DNA of 18,661 bases from Clostridiales bacterium (GTDB lineage Bacteria > Bacillota > Clostridia > Oscillospirales > Oscillospiraceae): contig DYBS01000021.1 in NCBI GenBank assembly GCA_019418525.1, positions 1 through 18,661 of the forward strand. Direction: 5' to 3'. The notes under the pieces were generated by a model. It ran no database searches, was not told where the DNA came from, and worked only from the letters and a program-made list of their open reading frames with translations. This document shows, piece by piece, positions 1 to 6,100 of this stretch (position 1 is its first letter; the number at the start of each line of letters is the position of its first letter). The position numbers were made by a program, and so were the translations under genes.

Positions 1-1
1 G

Positions 2-556
2 CCCGTGGCCGCCCCTGCTGCTCCCGCCGCTGTGGCGGAGGAGGAGCAGCCCGTCCCCCAGGAGGAGAGTGCCGCCGCCCCCGCCGCCGATGACGCGGTG
101 GCCGGCCGGATCAACGAGTTCCTCACCGGCCTTTTGGAGCACATGGGTGCCTCCGCCACCCCGCGCATCTCTCTGGACGAGCGGGGCAACTACCAGGTGG
201 AACTGGTGGGCGAGCACCTGGGCGCCCTCATCGGCCGCCGGGGCGAGACCCTGGACGCCATCCAGCAGCTCACCGTGTACGCGGTGAACCGGGGCCTCAC
301 CAAGCGGGTGCGCATCCATGTGGACGCCGAGCACTACCGCGCCAAGCGGGAGGAGTCCCTGGTGCGTCTGGCCAACAAGGTGGCCGGCAAGGTGGTCAAG
401 TACCGCCGCAACGTCACCCTGGAGCCCATGAACGCCTACGAGCGCCATGTGATCCACACCGCCCTGCAGGATTACCCCGACGTGACCACCTACTCGGTGG
501 GCACCGAGCCCAACCGCCGCACGGTGGTGGCTTACAGCCGGGGCGAGCACCGCTGA
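2..556 (+). CDS. khpB: KhpB/Jag RNA-binding protein (SpoIIIJ-associated), 5' end missing
   Basis: This is the C-terminal part of the KhpB (Jag) RNA-binding protein; the reading frame runs in from the left edge, so the N-terminal Jag_N domain and true start lie outside. What is visible is an Ala/Pro/Glu-rich linker, then a KH domain with the RNA-binding GxxG loop seen as IGRRGETL, then an R3H domain containing ERHVIH followed by the typical ending YSVGTEPNRRTVV. The family binds RNA with KhpA and influences cell elongation and division in Firmicutes. It normally lies directly after yidC/spoIIIJ in the rpmH-rnpA-yidC-jag-mnmE order near the chromosome origin, so those genes are probably just upstream. 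It is closed by a strong terminator, so it ends its operon. Confidence 0.93.
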   Translation, partial: PVAAPAAPAAVAEEEQPVPQEESAAAPAADDAVAGRINEFLTGLLEHMGASATPRISLDERGNYQVELVGEHLGALIGRRGETLDAIQQLTVYAVNRGLTKRVRIHVDAEHYRAKREESLVRLANKVAGKVVKYRRNVTLEPMNAYERHVIHTALQDYPDVTTYSVGTEPNRRTVVAYSRGEHR

Positions 557-576
557 GCTTCCCTCTGAGCAGTTTT

Positions 577-610
577 GAGCGGGACCCATTCGGGTCCCGC
601 TCTTTTTTTT
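577..610 (+). terminator. Rho-independent terminator after khpB
   Basis: A perfect 11-bp GC-rich stem (577-587 with 592-602) with a 4-nt loop is followed by eight T residues (603-610). It lies 20 nt after the khpB stop codon and ends that operon. Confidence 0.95.
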
Positions 611-642
611 CACCCGGAGGTCGAATGGTGTGGAAAAAGGGC

Positions 643-671
643 TTGCAAAAATCGAACATGTGTTGTATAAT
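643..671 (+). promoter_or_regulatory. Sigma-A promoter of the small membrane protein gene
   Basis: TTGCAA (643-648) and a perfect TATAAT (666-671) are separated by 17 bp, a near-consensus housekeeping promoter pointing to the gene at 775. Transcription should begin near 678, giving a leader of about 97 nt. Two LexA-type boxes overlap it, one inside the spacer and one at the start site, so it is probably repressed until DNA damage. Confidence 0.85.
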
Positions 672-691
672 CAGACTCGAACAAAAGTTCT
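653..691 (+). promoter_or_regulatory. Two LexA (SOS/DinR) boxes over the promoter
   Basis: Box 1 is CGAAC-ATGT-GTTG (653-665), one base off the symmetric GAAC-N4-GTTC core. Box 2 is CGAAC-AAAA-GTTCT (678-691), with a perfect GAAC-N4-GTTC core. Gram-positive LexA recognises this GAAC-N4-GTTC pattern. Box 1 lies in the -35/-10 spacer and box 2 just after the -10, 25 bp apart, which is the normal placement for repression. The sites are seen in the sequence; LexA binding is inferred. Confidence 0.75.
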
Positions 692-774
692 TTTTGTATT
701 GAGGGAACAAAACGCCCCCCAAAACCGTCCATTTCTATATCAGAGAAACGCCCGCACCGTAAGGAGGGAGCCGT

Positions 775-1116
775 ATGGAGACCAGGTATGTCACACTCAA
801 TGCCCGCCATCGCGCGGTGCCCCGGGAACAGGCCAGCGGCGGCGGCGTGCTGTATGAGACCCGGGTGGAGTACCAGGCCGGCGTCCCCACCGCCCCCGCC
901 GGCGGTGGAAAAGTGCTGGACCTGGAGGAATACCGCCGCCGTCTGGGGGAGCAGGCCCCGGCGGAGGAGCCGTCCGAGCCGGAGGAGGTCCCCTCCCCTG
1001 TCCCCTGCCGGGTCTCCTGGCGGGAGCGGCTCACCCTGGCGCTGGACGTGGCGGCCACGGCGGCCCTGTTCGCGGTGGCGGCCGGGGTGCTGCTGGCGGT
1101 GTGGAGCTGGATGTAA
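775..1116 (+). CDS. Small tail-anchored membrane protein, probably SOS-induced, unknown function
   Basis: No known family is recognised in this 113-residue protein. The start is fixed by AAGGAGG at 761-767, 7 nt before the ATG. The N-terminal ~80 residues look cytosolic: a basic beginning, a glycine-rich stretch near 22-24, a short charged helix KVLDLEEYRRRL (46-57) and an acidic Glu/Pro-rich linker (60-78). Residues ~86-112 form one hydrophobic helix rich in Ala, Val and Leu that ends at the C-terminus, so it is probably a tail-anchored inner-membrane protein with its N-terminus in the cytoplasm. There is no signal peptide or LysM domain. It is a single-gene transcription unit between terminators, driven by a promoter carrying two LexA boxes. 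Small single-pass SOS proteins in other bacteria (YneA, SidA, DidA) delay cell division; a similar job here is inference from regulation and topology only, not from homology. Confidence 0.8.
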   Translation: METRYVTLNARHRAVPREQASGGGVLYETRVEYQAGVPTAPAGGGKVLDLEEYRRRLGEQAPAEEPSEPEEVPSPVPCRVSWRERLTLALDVAATAALFAVAAGVLLAVWSWM

Positions 1117-1123
1117 AGAGGTG

Positions 1124-1156
1124 CGGGCCTCCCGGCCAGCCGGGAGGCCCGTGTTT
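1124..1156 (+). terminator. Terminator-like hairpin after the small membrane protein gene
   Basis: A perfect 12-bp stem (1124-1135 with 1140-1151) with a 4-nt loop starts 7 nt after the stop codon. The T-run is weak (TGTTT), so it may act together with the next hairpin. Confidence 0.7.
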
Positions 1157-1160
1157 GACG

Positions 1161-1189
1161 CCGGGGCGCTACGCGCCCCGGTATTTTTT
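1161..1189 (+). terminator. Second terminator, overlapping the spoIIID 3' end
   Basis: A 9-bp stem (1161-1169 with 1173-1181) with a 3-nt loop is followed by six T residues (1184-1189). Read on the plus strand it is a good terminator for the gene at 775. On the other strand its bases include the spoIIID stop codon and final codons, and the T-run is the two Lys codons near the SpoIIID C-terminus. Confidence 0.75.
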
Positions 1190-1417
1190 GCGGGTGGCCA
1201 GACCGCCCCGGATGTGCCGCTCCGCCTTGTTCTCGTCCAGTACCGCCTTGACCTGTAAGTAGAGGGGCCGGTTGAACCCGGGCAGCCGCTCCGACAGGTC
1301 CTTATGTACGGTGGATTTGGAGATCCCGAAGATCTGGGCGGCGGCGCGGACGGTGGTCCGCTCTTCGATGAGGTACAGGGCCAGCTGTGTGGCCCGCTCT
1401 TCGATGTTTCCCTTCAC
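1169..1417 (-). CDS. spoIIID: SpoIIID, mother-cell sporulation transcription regulator
   Basis: SpoIIID is a small DNA-binding protein that activates and represses many sigma-E and sigma-K genes in the mother cell during sporulation. This 82-residue protein has the family helix-turn-helix TVRAAAQIFGISKSTVHKDL (about 22-41), then ERLPGFN and a basic C-terminus containing RHIRGGLAT. It is somewhat shorter than the ~93-residue B. subtilis protein because the C-terminal tail is missing. The start is GTG at 1417, with AGGGGAG 10 nt upstream; an ATG two bases earlier is in another frame and hits a stop at once. It converges on the small membrane gene and lies downstream of the guanylate-kinase-like gene, but a terminator and its own sigma-E-like promoter separate them. 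It shows that the organism is a spore former or descends from one. Confidence 0.95.
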   Translation of the reverse strand: MKGNIEERATQLALYLIEERTTVRAAAQIFGISKSTVHKDLSERLPGFNRPLYLQVKAVLDENKAERHIRGGLATRKKYRGA

Positions 1418-1454
1418 ATGGCAACAACTCCCCTGACCTTTGCAGATACACAGA

Positions 1455-1485
1455 CATGTATATGAACCTTTGGTCCGGGGTATAC
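1455..1485 (-). promoter_or_regulatory. Possible sigma-E promoter of spoIIID
   Basis: On the minus strand a GTATACC block (1485-1479) is followed, about 14-16 bp later, by CATATACATG (1464-1455). This resembles the sigma-E pattern of a -35 around KATATT and a -10 around CATACANT, with some mismatches. It lies ~40 nt before the start codon. spoIIID is a sigma-E gene in Bacillus, which supports the call; the match itself is only moderate. Confidence 0.5.
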
Positions 1486-1486
1486 G

Positions 1487-1520
1487 AAAAACGCCGCCGC
1501 TGCAAGAGCAGCGGCGGCGT
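1487..1520 (-). terminator. Terminator of the guanylate-kinase-like gene
   Basis: A perfect 13-bp GC-rich stem (1491-1503 with 1508-1520) with a 4-nt loop is followed on the minus strand by TTTTT. It lies 14 nt past the stop codon of the gene at 1535-2218. Confidence 0.9.
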
Positions 1521-1534
1521 GTATGTCGTTGGGA

Positions 1535-2218
1535 TCAGATGGACAGGATTTCGTTGGCGAAGTCGGACTGGGGCTTAAACTCGCTCTCGATGTAGCTCTC
1601 CAGGAAGGGCTTCATGCTCACGCGGCTGTAACGGTTGCCGTGGATGATCTGGCCCAGGCGGCGGACGGTCTTATCCACCTCGTCGTTGATGAGGATGTAG
1701 TCGTACTGGCCGGCGCAGAGGATGTCCTCCTGGGCGCACTCCAGATAGTCCTTGATCTGCTGGTCGCTCAGATTGGTGGACTCACGGACCCGGCGCTCCA
1801 GCTCCTCCCAGGAGGGGGGCACGATGAAAATGAGGGTGGCGTCGGGGCAGAGGGCGCGGACCTTCATGGCACCCATGACGTCCACGTTGAGGATGACGTT
1901 GTGGCCCTCCTTGCGGTTGTTCTCCACGGCCTGCTTGGGGGTGCCGTAGCCGATGTTGTTGTGGTAGACGAACTCCAGCAGGGCGTTGGAGCGAACCAGC
2001 TGGTCGAACTCCTTCAGGGAGATGAAGAAATAGTCCTTCCCCTCCTCTTCGCCGGCCCGGGGCTCCCGGGTGGTGACGGAGATGGACTCGCGGGCGTTGG
2101 GGTGCTCCTGAAGATACTGACGAATGACCGTATTCTTACCTACGCCGTTGGGACCCGAGATCACAACAAGCTGTCCGTATTCCGCAATTCGGTCAAAATA
2201 GCTCTTTTCCATACTCAT
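1535..2218 (-). CDS. Divergent guanylate kinase family protein
   Basis: Guanylate kinase transfers phosphate from ATP to GMP to make GDP in the cytoplasm. The 227-residue protein (start ATG 2218, AAGGAGG 9 nt upstream; a longer upstream frame lacks support) keeps the fold: a P-loop at 22-30, the GMP-binding stretch SVTTREPRAGEEEGKDYFF (47-65), YGTP (91-94), NVDVMGA (111-117), FIVPPSWEEL (131-140) and YDYILINDE (172-180). Several usually conserved positions differ. The P-loop reads GPNGVGKNT where GPSG[AV]GK[GS]T is normal. The lid region (~143-166) reads RVRESTNLSDQQIKDYLECA, with Asp-Tyr where canonical enzymes carry arginines that contact phosphate. There is also a ~30-residue C-terminal extension. 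It could be a working enzyme with altered nucleotide preference, or a paralogue beside a normal gmk elsewhere in the genome. It is transcribed alone. Confidence 0.85.
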   Translation of the reverse strand: MSMEKSYFDRIAEYGQLVVISGPNGVGKNTVIRQYLQEHPNARESISVTTREPRAGEEEGKDYFFISLKEFDQLVRSNALLEFVYHNNIGYGTPKQAVENNRKEGHNVILNVDVMGAMKVRALCPDATLIFIVPPSWEELERRVRESTNLSDQQIKDYLECAQEDILCAGQYDYILINDEVDKTVRRLGQIIHGNRYSRVSMKPFLESYIESEFKPQSDFANEILSI

Positions 2219-2413
2219 AAGATCCGGCCTCCTTATTTCATCAATCCCACACCGGGGACGGCTTTGGAAGTGGTCGGGGCCGACCGGAAAGAACGACCCC
2301 GGGCAACTCGCGCAAGGTGCAAGGATTCGTTCAACCATGCCAGGCTGCATCTCCCCAAAGGGAGGAGCCTGGAGTCCGGCAACCGGGGACACATGCCCGT
2401 GGGTGGTGCCGTT
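2219..2413 (-). promoter_or_regulatory. Long, structured 5' leader of the guanylate-kinase-like gene
   Basis: The predicted start site (~2413) lies about 195 nt before the start codon, which is long for a Firmicute message. The leader can form a two-part hairpin (2340-2346 with 2366-2372, and inside it 2351-2355 with 2360-2364) and a 6-bp stem (2272-2277 with 2280-2285). A 5-bp pairing between its ends (CCCAC near 2246-2250 and GTGGG near 2400-2404) could close the whole. No intrinsic terminator is seen before the ribosome binding site. It matches no riboswitch class that I recognise. Confidence 0.45.
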
Positions 2414-2419
2414 TGAATT

Positions 2420-2448
2420 ATTGTACCGTGCGGCGGGTCAGATGTCAA
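2420..2448 (-). promoter_or_regulatory. Sigma-A promoter of the guanylate-kinase-like gene
   Basis: On the minus strand a perfect TTGACA (2448-2443) and TACAAT (2425-2420) are separated by exactly 17 bp. This is one of the best housekeeping promoters in the window and points to strong constitutive expression. Confidence 0.9.
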
Positions 2449-2556
2449 GTAGGTGGAGACAGAAAATTGAACTGGCGGGTTTTTGGTGAAATAATCTGGA
2501 TTTGACAGGTGTGAGAGACGGCACTCTGGGTGGCGCTGGTAAAGAAAGTGTAAAGC

Positions 2557-2645
2557 GGTGGAAAAGAAGTCCTTGTGCCGCAGGGTTTTCCACATTGTCC
2601 ACCGAGTTATCCACATTCCATGTGGACAAGTGTGGTGGAAAAACC
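2557..2645. promoter_or_regulatory. DnaA-box cluster with dyad symmetry
   Basis: The cluster contains a perfect DnaA box TTATCCACA (2607-2615), TTGTCCACA on the minus strand (2621-2629), TTTTCCACA (2586-2594), and weaker TTGTCCACC (2595-2603) and TTTTCCACC on the minus strand (2634-2642 and 2557-2565). The left half (2584-2602) and right half (2622-2645) form an imperfect inverted repeat around the perfect box. A 76% AT stretch follows at once. The spacing and symmetry resemble an origin or a DnaA-binding regulatory cluster. Confidence 0.75.
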
Positions 2646-2650
2646 GGTTC

Positions 2651-2700
2651 GTTTAGTTAACATAAAAAATTTATAACGCAAAAATGAAGGCAAAATGTCT
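2651..2700. other. AT-rich element beside the DnaA boxes
   Basis: This 50-bp stretch has 12 G/C bases (76% AT) in otherwise GC-rich DNA, including a run around ATAAAAAATTTATAA. It lies directly after the DnaA-box cluster, where an origin unwinding element would be expected. No gene is seen here. It could alternatively be an upstream element of the mnmE promoter, although that promoter begins 34 bp later. Confidence 0.6.
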
Positions 2701-2733
2701 AAATAACACGACACATCCCGTTCTGGCCCGGCC

Positions 2734-2762
2734 TTGTCCCGAGAAAGCGGGCATGATACAAT
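2734..2762 (+). promoter_or_regulatory. Sigma-A promoter of the mnmE operon
   Basis: TTGTCC (2734-2739) and TACAAT (2757-2762) are separated by 17 bp, predicting a start near 2769. That start supports translation from the ATG at 2817 rather than from the in-frame ATG at 2769. Confidence 0.8.
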
Positions 2763-2816
2763 AGGACCATGTGGAAATGGGCCGCCCGGGCGCGGCGGAA
2801 AGATGAGGTGCGTACC

Positions 2817-4178
2817 ATGCGAGATACCATAGCGGCGGTGGCCACCGGCAGCGCGCGCTGTGCGGTGGGGATTCTGCGCCTGTCGGGGCCGGAGGCCATC
2901 CGGGCGGCGGGGGCGGTGTTCCGGGCGGTGAGCGGAAGGCCCCTGGAGGAATGTGAGGACCGCCGCCTGGTGCTGGGGTCCCTGCTGGACCGGGAGGGCC
3001 GGCCGGTGGACCAGGTGCTGGCCACCGTGTCCCGTGCCCCCCACAGCTACACCGGCGAGGACACGGCGGAATTGCAGTGCCACGGCTCTCCGGCGGTGCT
3101 GGCTCTGGGGCTGGAGGCCCTCTTTGCCCAGGGCGTGCGGCAGGCCGGGCCGGGGGAATTCACCCGTCGGGCCTTCCTCAACGGCAAGCTGGACCTGATG
3201 CAGGCCGAGGCGGTGGCCGACCTCATCGATGCTGAGACCCAGGCCGCCGCCCGCTGCGCGGGTGGCCAGCTCTCCGGCGCCCTGAGCCGGAAGGTGGGCA
3301 TGGTGTACGACGCCCTGGTGGACGTGAGCGCCCACTTTCACGCGGTGCTGGACTACCCCGATGAGGACATCGACCCCTTCAGCGCCCGTACCCTGGACGA
3401 CGCCCTGGCCGGGGCGGAACGGGACCTCTCCTCCCTGCTGGAGAGCTACCAGCGGGGCAAGCTCCTGGTGGGGGGCATCCCCTGCGCCATCGTGGGGCGG
3501 CCCAACGCGGGCAAGTCCTCCCTTTTGAATGCCCTGCTGGGCTATGAGCGGGCCATCGTCACCGATATTCCCGGCACCACCCGGGACACGGTGGAGGAAA
3601 AGTGCACCCTGGGCGGGCGGCTGCTCCGGCTTATCGACACGGCGGGCATCCGGGAGACCGGAGACGCGGTGGAGCGCATGGGGGTGGAGCGCAGCCGCCG
3701 GGCTCTGGAGGGGGCGGAGCTGGCCCTGGTGCTGCTGGACTCCACCTGCCCTCCCGGGCCGGAGGACCAGGCCATTCTGGACCTGGCGGCAGCGGTACCC
3801 CACGTCATCCGGGTGTATACCAAGGCGGACCTGCCCGGAAGTGTCCCCCCTCCCCCGGGGGAAAACGGCTGTGTCCTCCTCAGCAGCCGCACCGGCGCGG
3901 GACTCAGCGAGCTGGAGGGGGCCATTGCCGCCTGCTTCCCCGCTGGGGCCGACCAGGAGCGGGGGGAGCTGCTCACCAATGCCCGGCAGGCTGAGGCCGC
4001 TGGACGGGCGCTGTCCGCGCTGCGCTCGGCCCGGGAGAGCCTTCATATGGGCATGACCCCGGACGCCGTCCTGGTGGACGTGGAGGGGGCCATGGGGGCC
4101 CTGGGCGAGCTCACCGGCCAGAACATCCGGGAGGACGTGACCGACCGCATCTTTCAGCGCTTCTGCGTGGGCAAGTAA
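2817..4178 (+). CDS. mnmE: tRNA modification GTPase MnmE
   Basis: MnmE is a GTPase that works with MnmG to attach a (carboxymethyl)aminomethyl group to C5 of the wobble uridine (U34) in certain tRNAs, using a methylene-folate carbon. The 453-residue protein has the usual length. It opens with the N-terminal tetrahydrofolate-binding domain (DTIAAVATGSARCAVGILRLSG), followed by a helical region into which the G domain is inserted. G-domain motifs are GRPNAGKSS (about 227-235), GTTRD, DTAG and TKAD in place of the common NKxD. The conserved C-terminal CxGK motif is present as CVGK at the last four residues. The start at 2817 has a GAGGTG ribosome site 6 nt upstream and matches the family N-terminus. 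It heads an operon with the BMP-like gene 32 nt downstream. In most Firmicutes mnmG follows directly; here mnmG is over 10 kb away. Confidence 0.97.
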   Translation: MRDTIAAVATGSARCAVGILRLSGPEAIRAAGAVFRAVSGRPLEECEDRRLVLGSLLDREGRPVDQVLATVSRAPHSYTGEDTAELQCHGSPAVLALGLEALFAQGVRQAGPGEFTRRAFLNGKLDLMQAEAVADLIDAETQAAARCAGGQLSGALSRKVGMVYDALVDVSAHFHAVLDYPDEDIDPFSARTLDDALAGAERDLSSLLESYQRGKLLVGGIPCAIVGRPNAGKSSLLNALLGYERAIVTDIPGTTRDTVEEKCTLGGRLLRLIDTAGIRETGDAVERMGVERSRRALEGAELALVLLDSTCPPGPEDQAILDLAAAVPHVIRVYTKADLPGSVPPPPGENGCVLLSSRTGAGLSELEGAIAACFPAGADQERGELLTNARQAEAAGRALSALRSARESLHMGMTPDAVLVDVEGAMGALGELTGQNIREDVTDRIFQRFCVGK

Positions 4179-4210
4179 GGCCTGCGCACACCATAGAAGG
4201 GAGAGAACCT

Positions 4211-6100
4211 ATGCCATTAGAGACCTACCACCAGGCCCTGCGCCTGGGACAGAAGGACGCCAAGCTCTACCAATCCCAGGGGAAGGACCCCTATCTCCAG
4301 GTCTTACCTGAGGAGTGCGAGCGCTGTACCCGCCGGGAGTTTTTGGGCGTGGTGGACATCCCGGCCCACGCCATTGTGGGGACACAGTCGGAGAACCGGC
4401 GGCTGTCCTTCTCCCCCTCTTTTTACCCCCTCATCGAGACCCGCAGTGAGTTTTCCACCAAGTGGGTGGACCTGTGTGACGCCCATTTGAGTGAGGGTAT
4501 CCGGGACCCCATCAAGGCGGTGGAGTATATGCACCGCTACTATGTGGCGGAGGGGCACAAGCGGGTGAGCGTGCTGAAGTTCTTCGGCGCGGTGAGCATC
4601 CCCGGCGTGGTGACCCGCATCATCCCCAACCCCTCCGACGACCCGGAGGTGGTGGCCTATTATGAGTTCCTCCAGTTCTACCGCCGGACCGGCATCAACT
4701 ACCTGCCCTTCCGCCGCCCTGGGGAGTACGCGGAGCTGTGCAAGCTCCTGGACTACCCGGACAACGCCTCCTGGAGCGCGGAGCAGATCTATACCTTCCG
4801 TTCCTTTTTCTACACCTTCCAGGACGCCTTTTTGGGCAAGGGAGGCAACCCGGACGCGGTGCCCGAGGGCCTTCTGGTTTTCCTGCACATTTTCGGTTAC
4901 CAGGACTCCGTCCACAAGATGCCCGCCGACATCAGCCGGGAGCTGGAGTCCATCCGCACCGAGATCGAGAACCGGCTGGAGCAGGCGGGGGTTGTGCTCC
5001 TGCTGGATACCGAGGCCAAGCGTCCCCTGATCCACGTGAGCAGCCCCAGGCCGGTGTGCGCCGCCTTTCTCTACGGCGGGGATCCCCGGTTCTCCGGCTG
5101 GGTCCACGCCCACGAGATGGGCCGGAGGGCCATGGAGCTGTCCATGAACGGCCAGGTGCACACGGTGGCATACGAGGATCTGGTGGGGGATACCGCCATC
5201 ACCCAGGCCCTGGAGAGCGCCATTGCGGAGGGGGCCGACGTTGTCTTCACCACCACCCCGGCCATGATCGCCGCCAGCGTGAAGGCGGCGGTGGCCCACC
5301 CGGAGGTGAAAATCCTCAACTGCTCGCTGAACATCGCCCACCCCTCCATCCGGACCTACTACCCCCGCATGTATGAGGCGGAGTTTTTGAAGGGGGCCCT
5401 GGCGGGTACCCTGGCCCCCGGCGGCAAGGTAGGCTATGTGGCCGACTACCCCACCTACGGCACCATTGCCTCCATTAACGCCTTCGCCCGGGGGGTGCAG
5501 ATGGTGAACACCCGGGCCACCATCTATCTGGAGTGGTCCCAGCTGGCCCGGGGGGGCTATATGGAGCGCCTGGAGGCGGCGGGGGTGTCCTATATCGACA
5601 ACCTGAGCATGCTCACCAACGATGAGTACGGCATCCTGGCCAGCGACCGCCTGGTGGCCCCGGACTACGCCCCCCACAACCGGGCCATTACCCTGTGCCG
5701 CTGGGGCGAGGTGTATAAGAAACTGATGTCCCGTATCCTGGACGGCCGCTGGAAGAGCGACGTGCGGGGCAACAGCGCCACCAACTACTGGTGGGGCATG
5801 AATCAGGGCGTGGTGGACGTAATCTGCTCTCGCACCCTGCCGGACAGTACCCTCCAGCTTATGGAGCTGCTGCGGGAGGCCCTTTGTTCCCACCGGCTCC
5901 TCCCCTTCTCCGGCACCCTGCGGCAGCAGGACGGCCAGGTGGTCCACCGGGGCCGGGAATCCCTGACGGCGGAGGAGATCCTCAACATGAGCTGGCTGGC
6001 CTCCAACGTGGAGGGCCGCCTGCCCGCCTATGAGGAGCTGACCCCCAAAGCCCAGGAGATGGTGCGCCTCCAGGGAGTGCACAGAGAGGAGACGCTATGA
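4211..6100 (+). CDS. Cytosolic fusion: ParB-like N-terminal region plus BMP-family ligand-binding domain
   Basis: This 629-residue protein has two parts. The N-terminal ~150 residues resemble the ParB/sulfiredoxin-like fold: LGVVDIPAHAIVGT (45-58), RRLSFSPSF (63-71), DPIKAVEYM (99-107) and EGHKRVSVLKFFGAVSIP (114-131), the last resembling the G-H-K/R-R nucleotide-binding stretch of that superfamily. A helical middle follows. Residues ~280-610 match the BMP (Med/PnrA) family of periplasmic-binding-like proteins, which bind purine nucleosides in lipoproteins of ABC uptake systems. There is no signal peptide, lipobox or membrane segment, so it should be cytosolic, and no transporter genes are adjacent. 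AGAAGGGAG precedes the start. It is co-transcribed with mnmE (32-nt gap) and overlaps the next gene by 4 bp. The BMP assignment is firm; the ParB-like call is by eye and weaker. A role in sensing a nucleoside or nucleotide is inference. Confidence 0.8.
   Translation: MPLETYHQALRLGQKDAKLYQSQGKDPYLQVLPEECERCTRREFLGVVDIPAHAIVGTQSENRRLSFSPSFYPLIETRSEFSTKWVDLCDAHLSEGIRDPIKAVEYMHRYYVAEGHKRVSVLKFFGAVSIPGVVTRIIPNPSDDPEVVAYYEFLQFYRRTGINYLPFRRPGEYAELCKLLDYPDNASWSAEQIYTFRSFFYTFQDAFLGKGGNPDAVPEGLLVFLHIFGYQDSVHKMPADISRELESIRTEIENRLEQAGVVLLLDTEAKRPLIHVSSPRPVCAAFLYGGDPRFSGWVHAHEMGRRAMELSMNGQVHTVAYEDLVGDTAITQALESAIAEGADVVFTTTPAMIAASVKAAVAHPEVKILNCSLNIAHPSIRTYYPRMYEAEFLKGALAGTLAPGGKVGYVADYPTYGTIASINAFARGVQMVNTRATIYLEWSQLARGGYMERLEAAGVSYIDNLSMLTNDEYGILASDRLVAPDYAPHNRAITLCRWGEVYKKLMSRILDGRWKSDVRGNSATNYWWGMNQGVVDVICSRTLPDSTLQLMELLREALCSHRLLPFSGTLRQQDGQVVHRGRESLTAEEILNMSWLASNVEGRLPAYEELTPKAQEMVRLQGVHREETL

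Noticed and set aside
2399..2412. GGGTGGTGCCG on the plus strand resembles a T-box core.
   Set aside because: There is no following terminator hairpin, no specifier arrangement and no aminoacylation or amino-acid gene downstream on that strand; it lies at the start of a minus-strand leader.
1523..2416. A 297-codon plus-strand frame opposite the guanylate-kinase-like gene.
   Set aside because: It mirrors the real minus-strand gene and includes its promoter and leader; no family features and no ribosome site.
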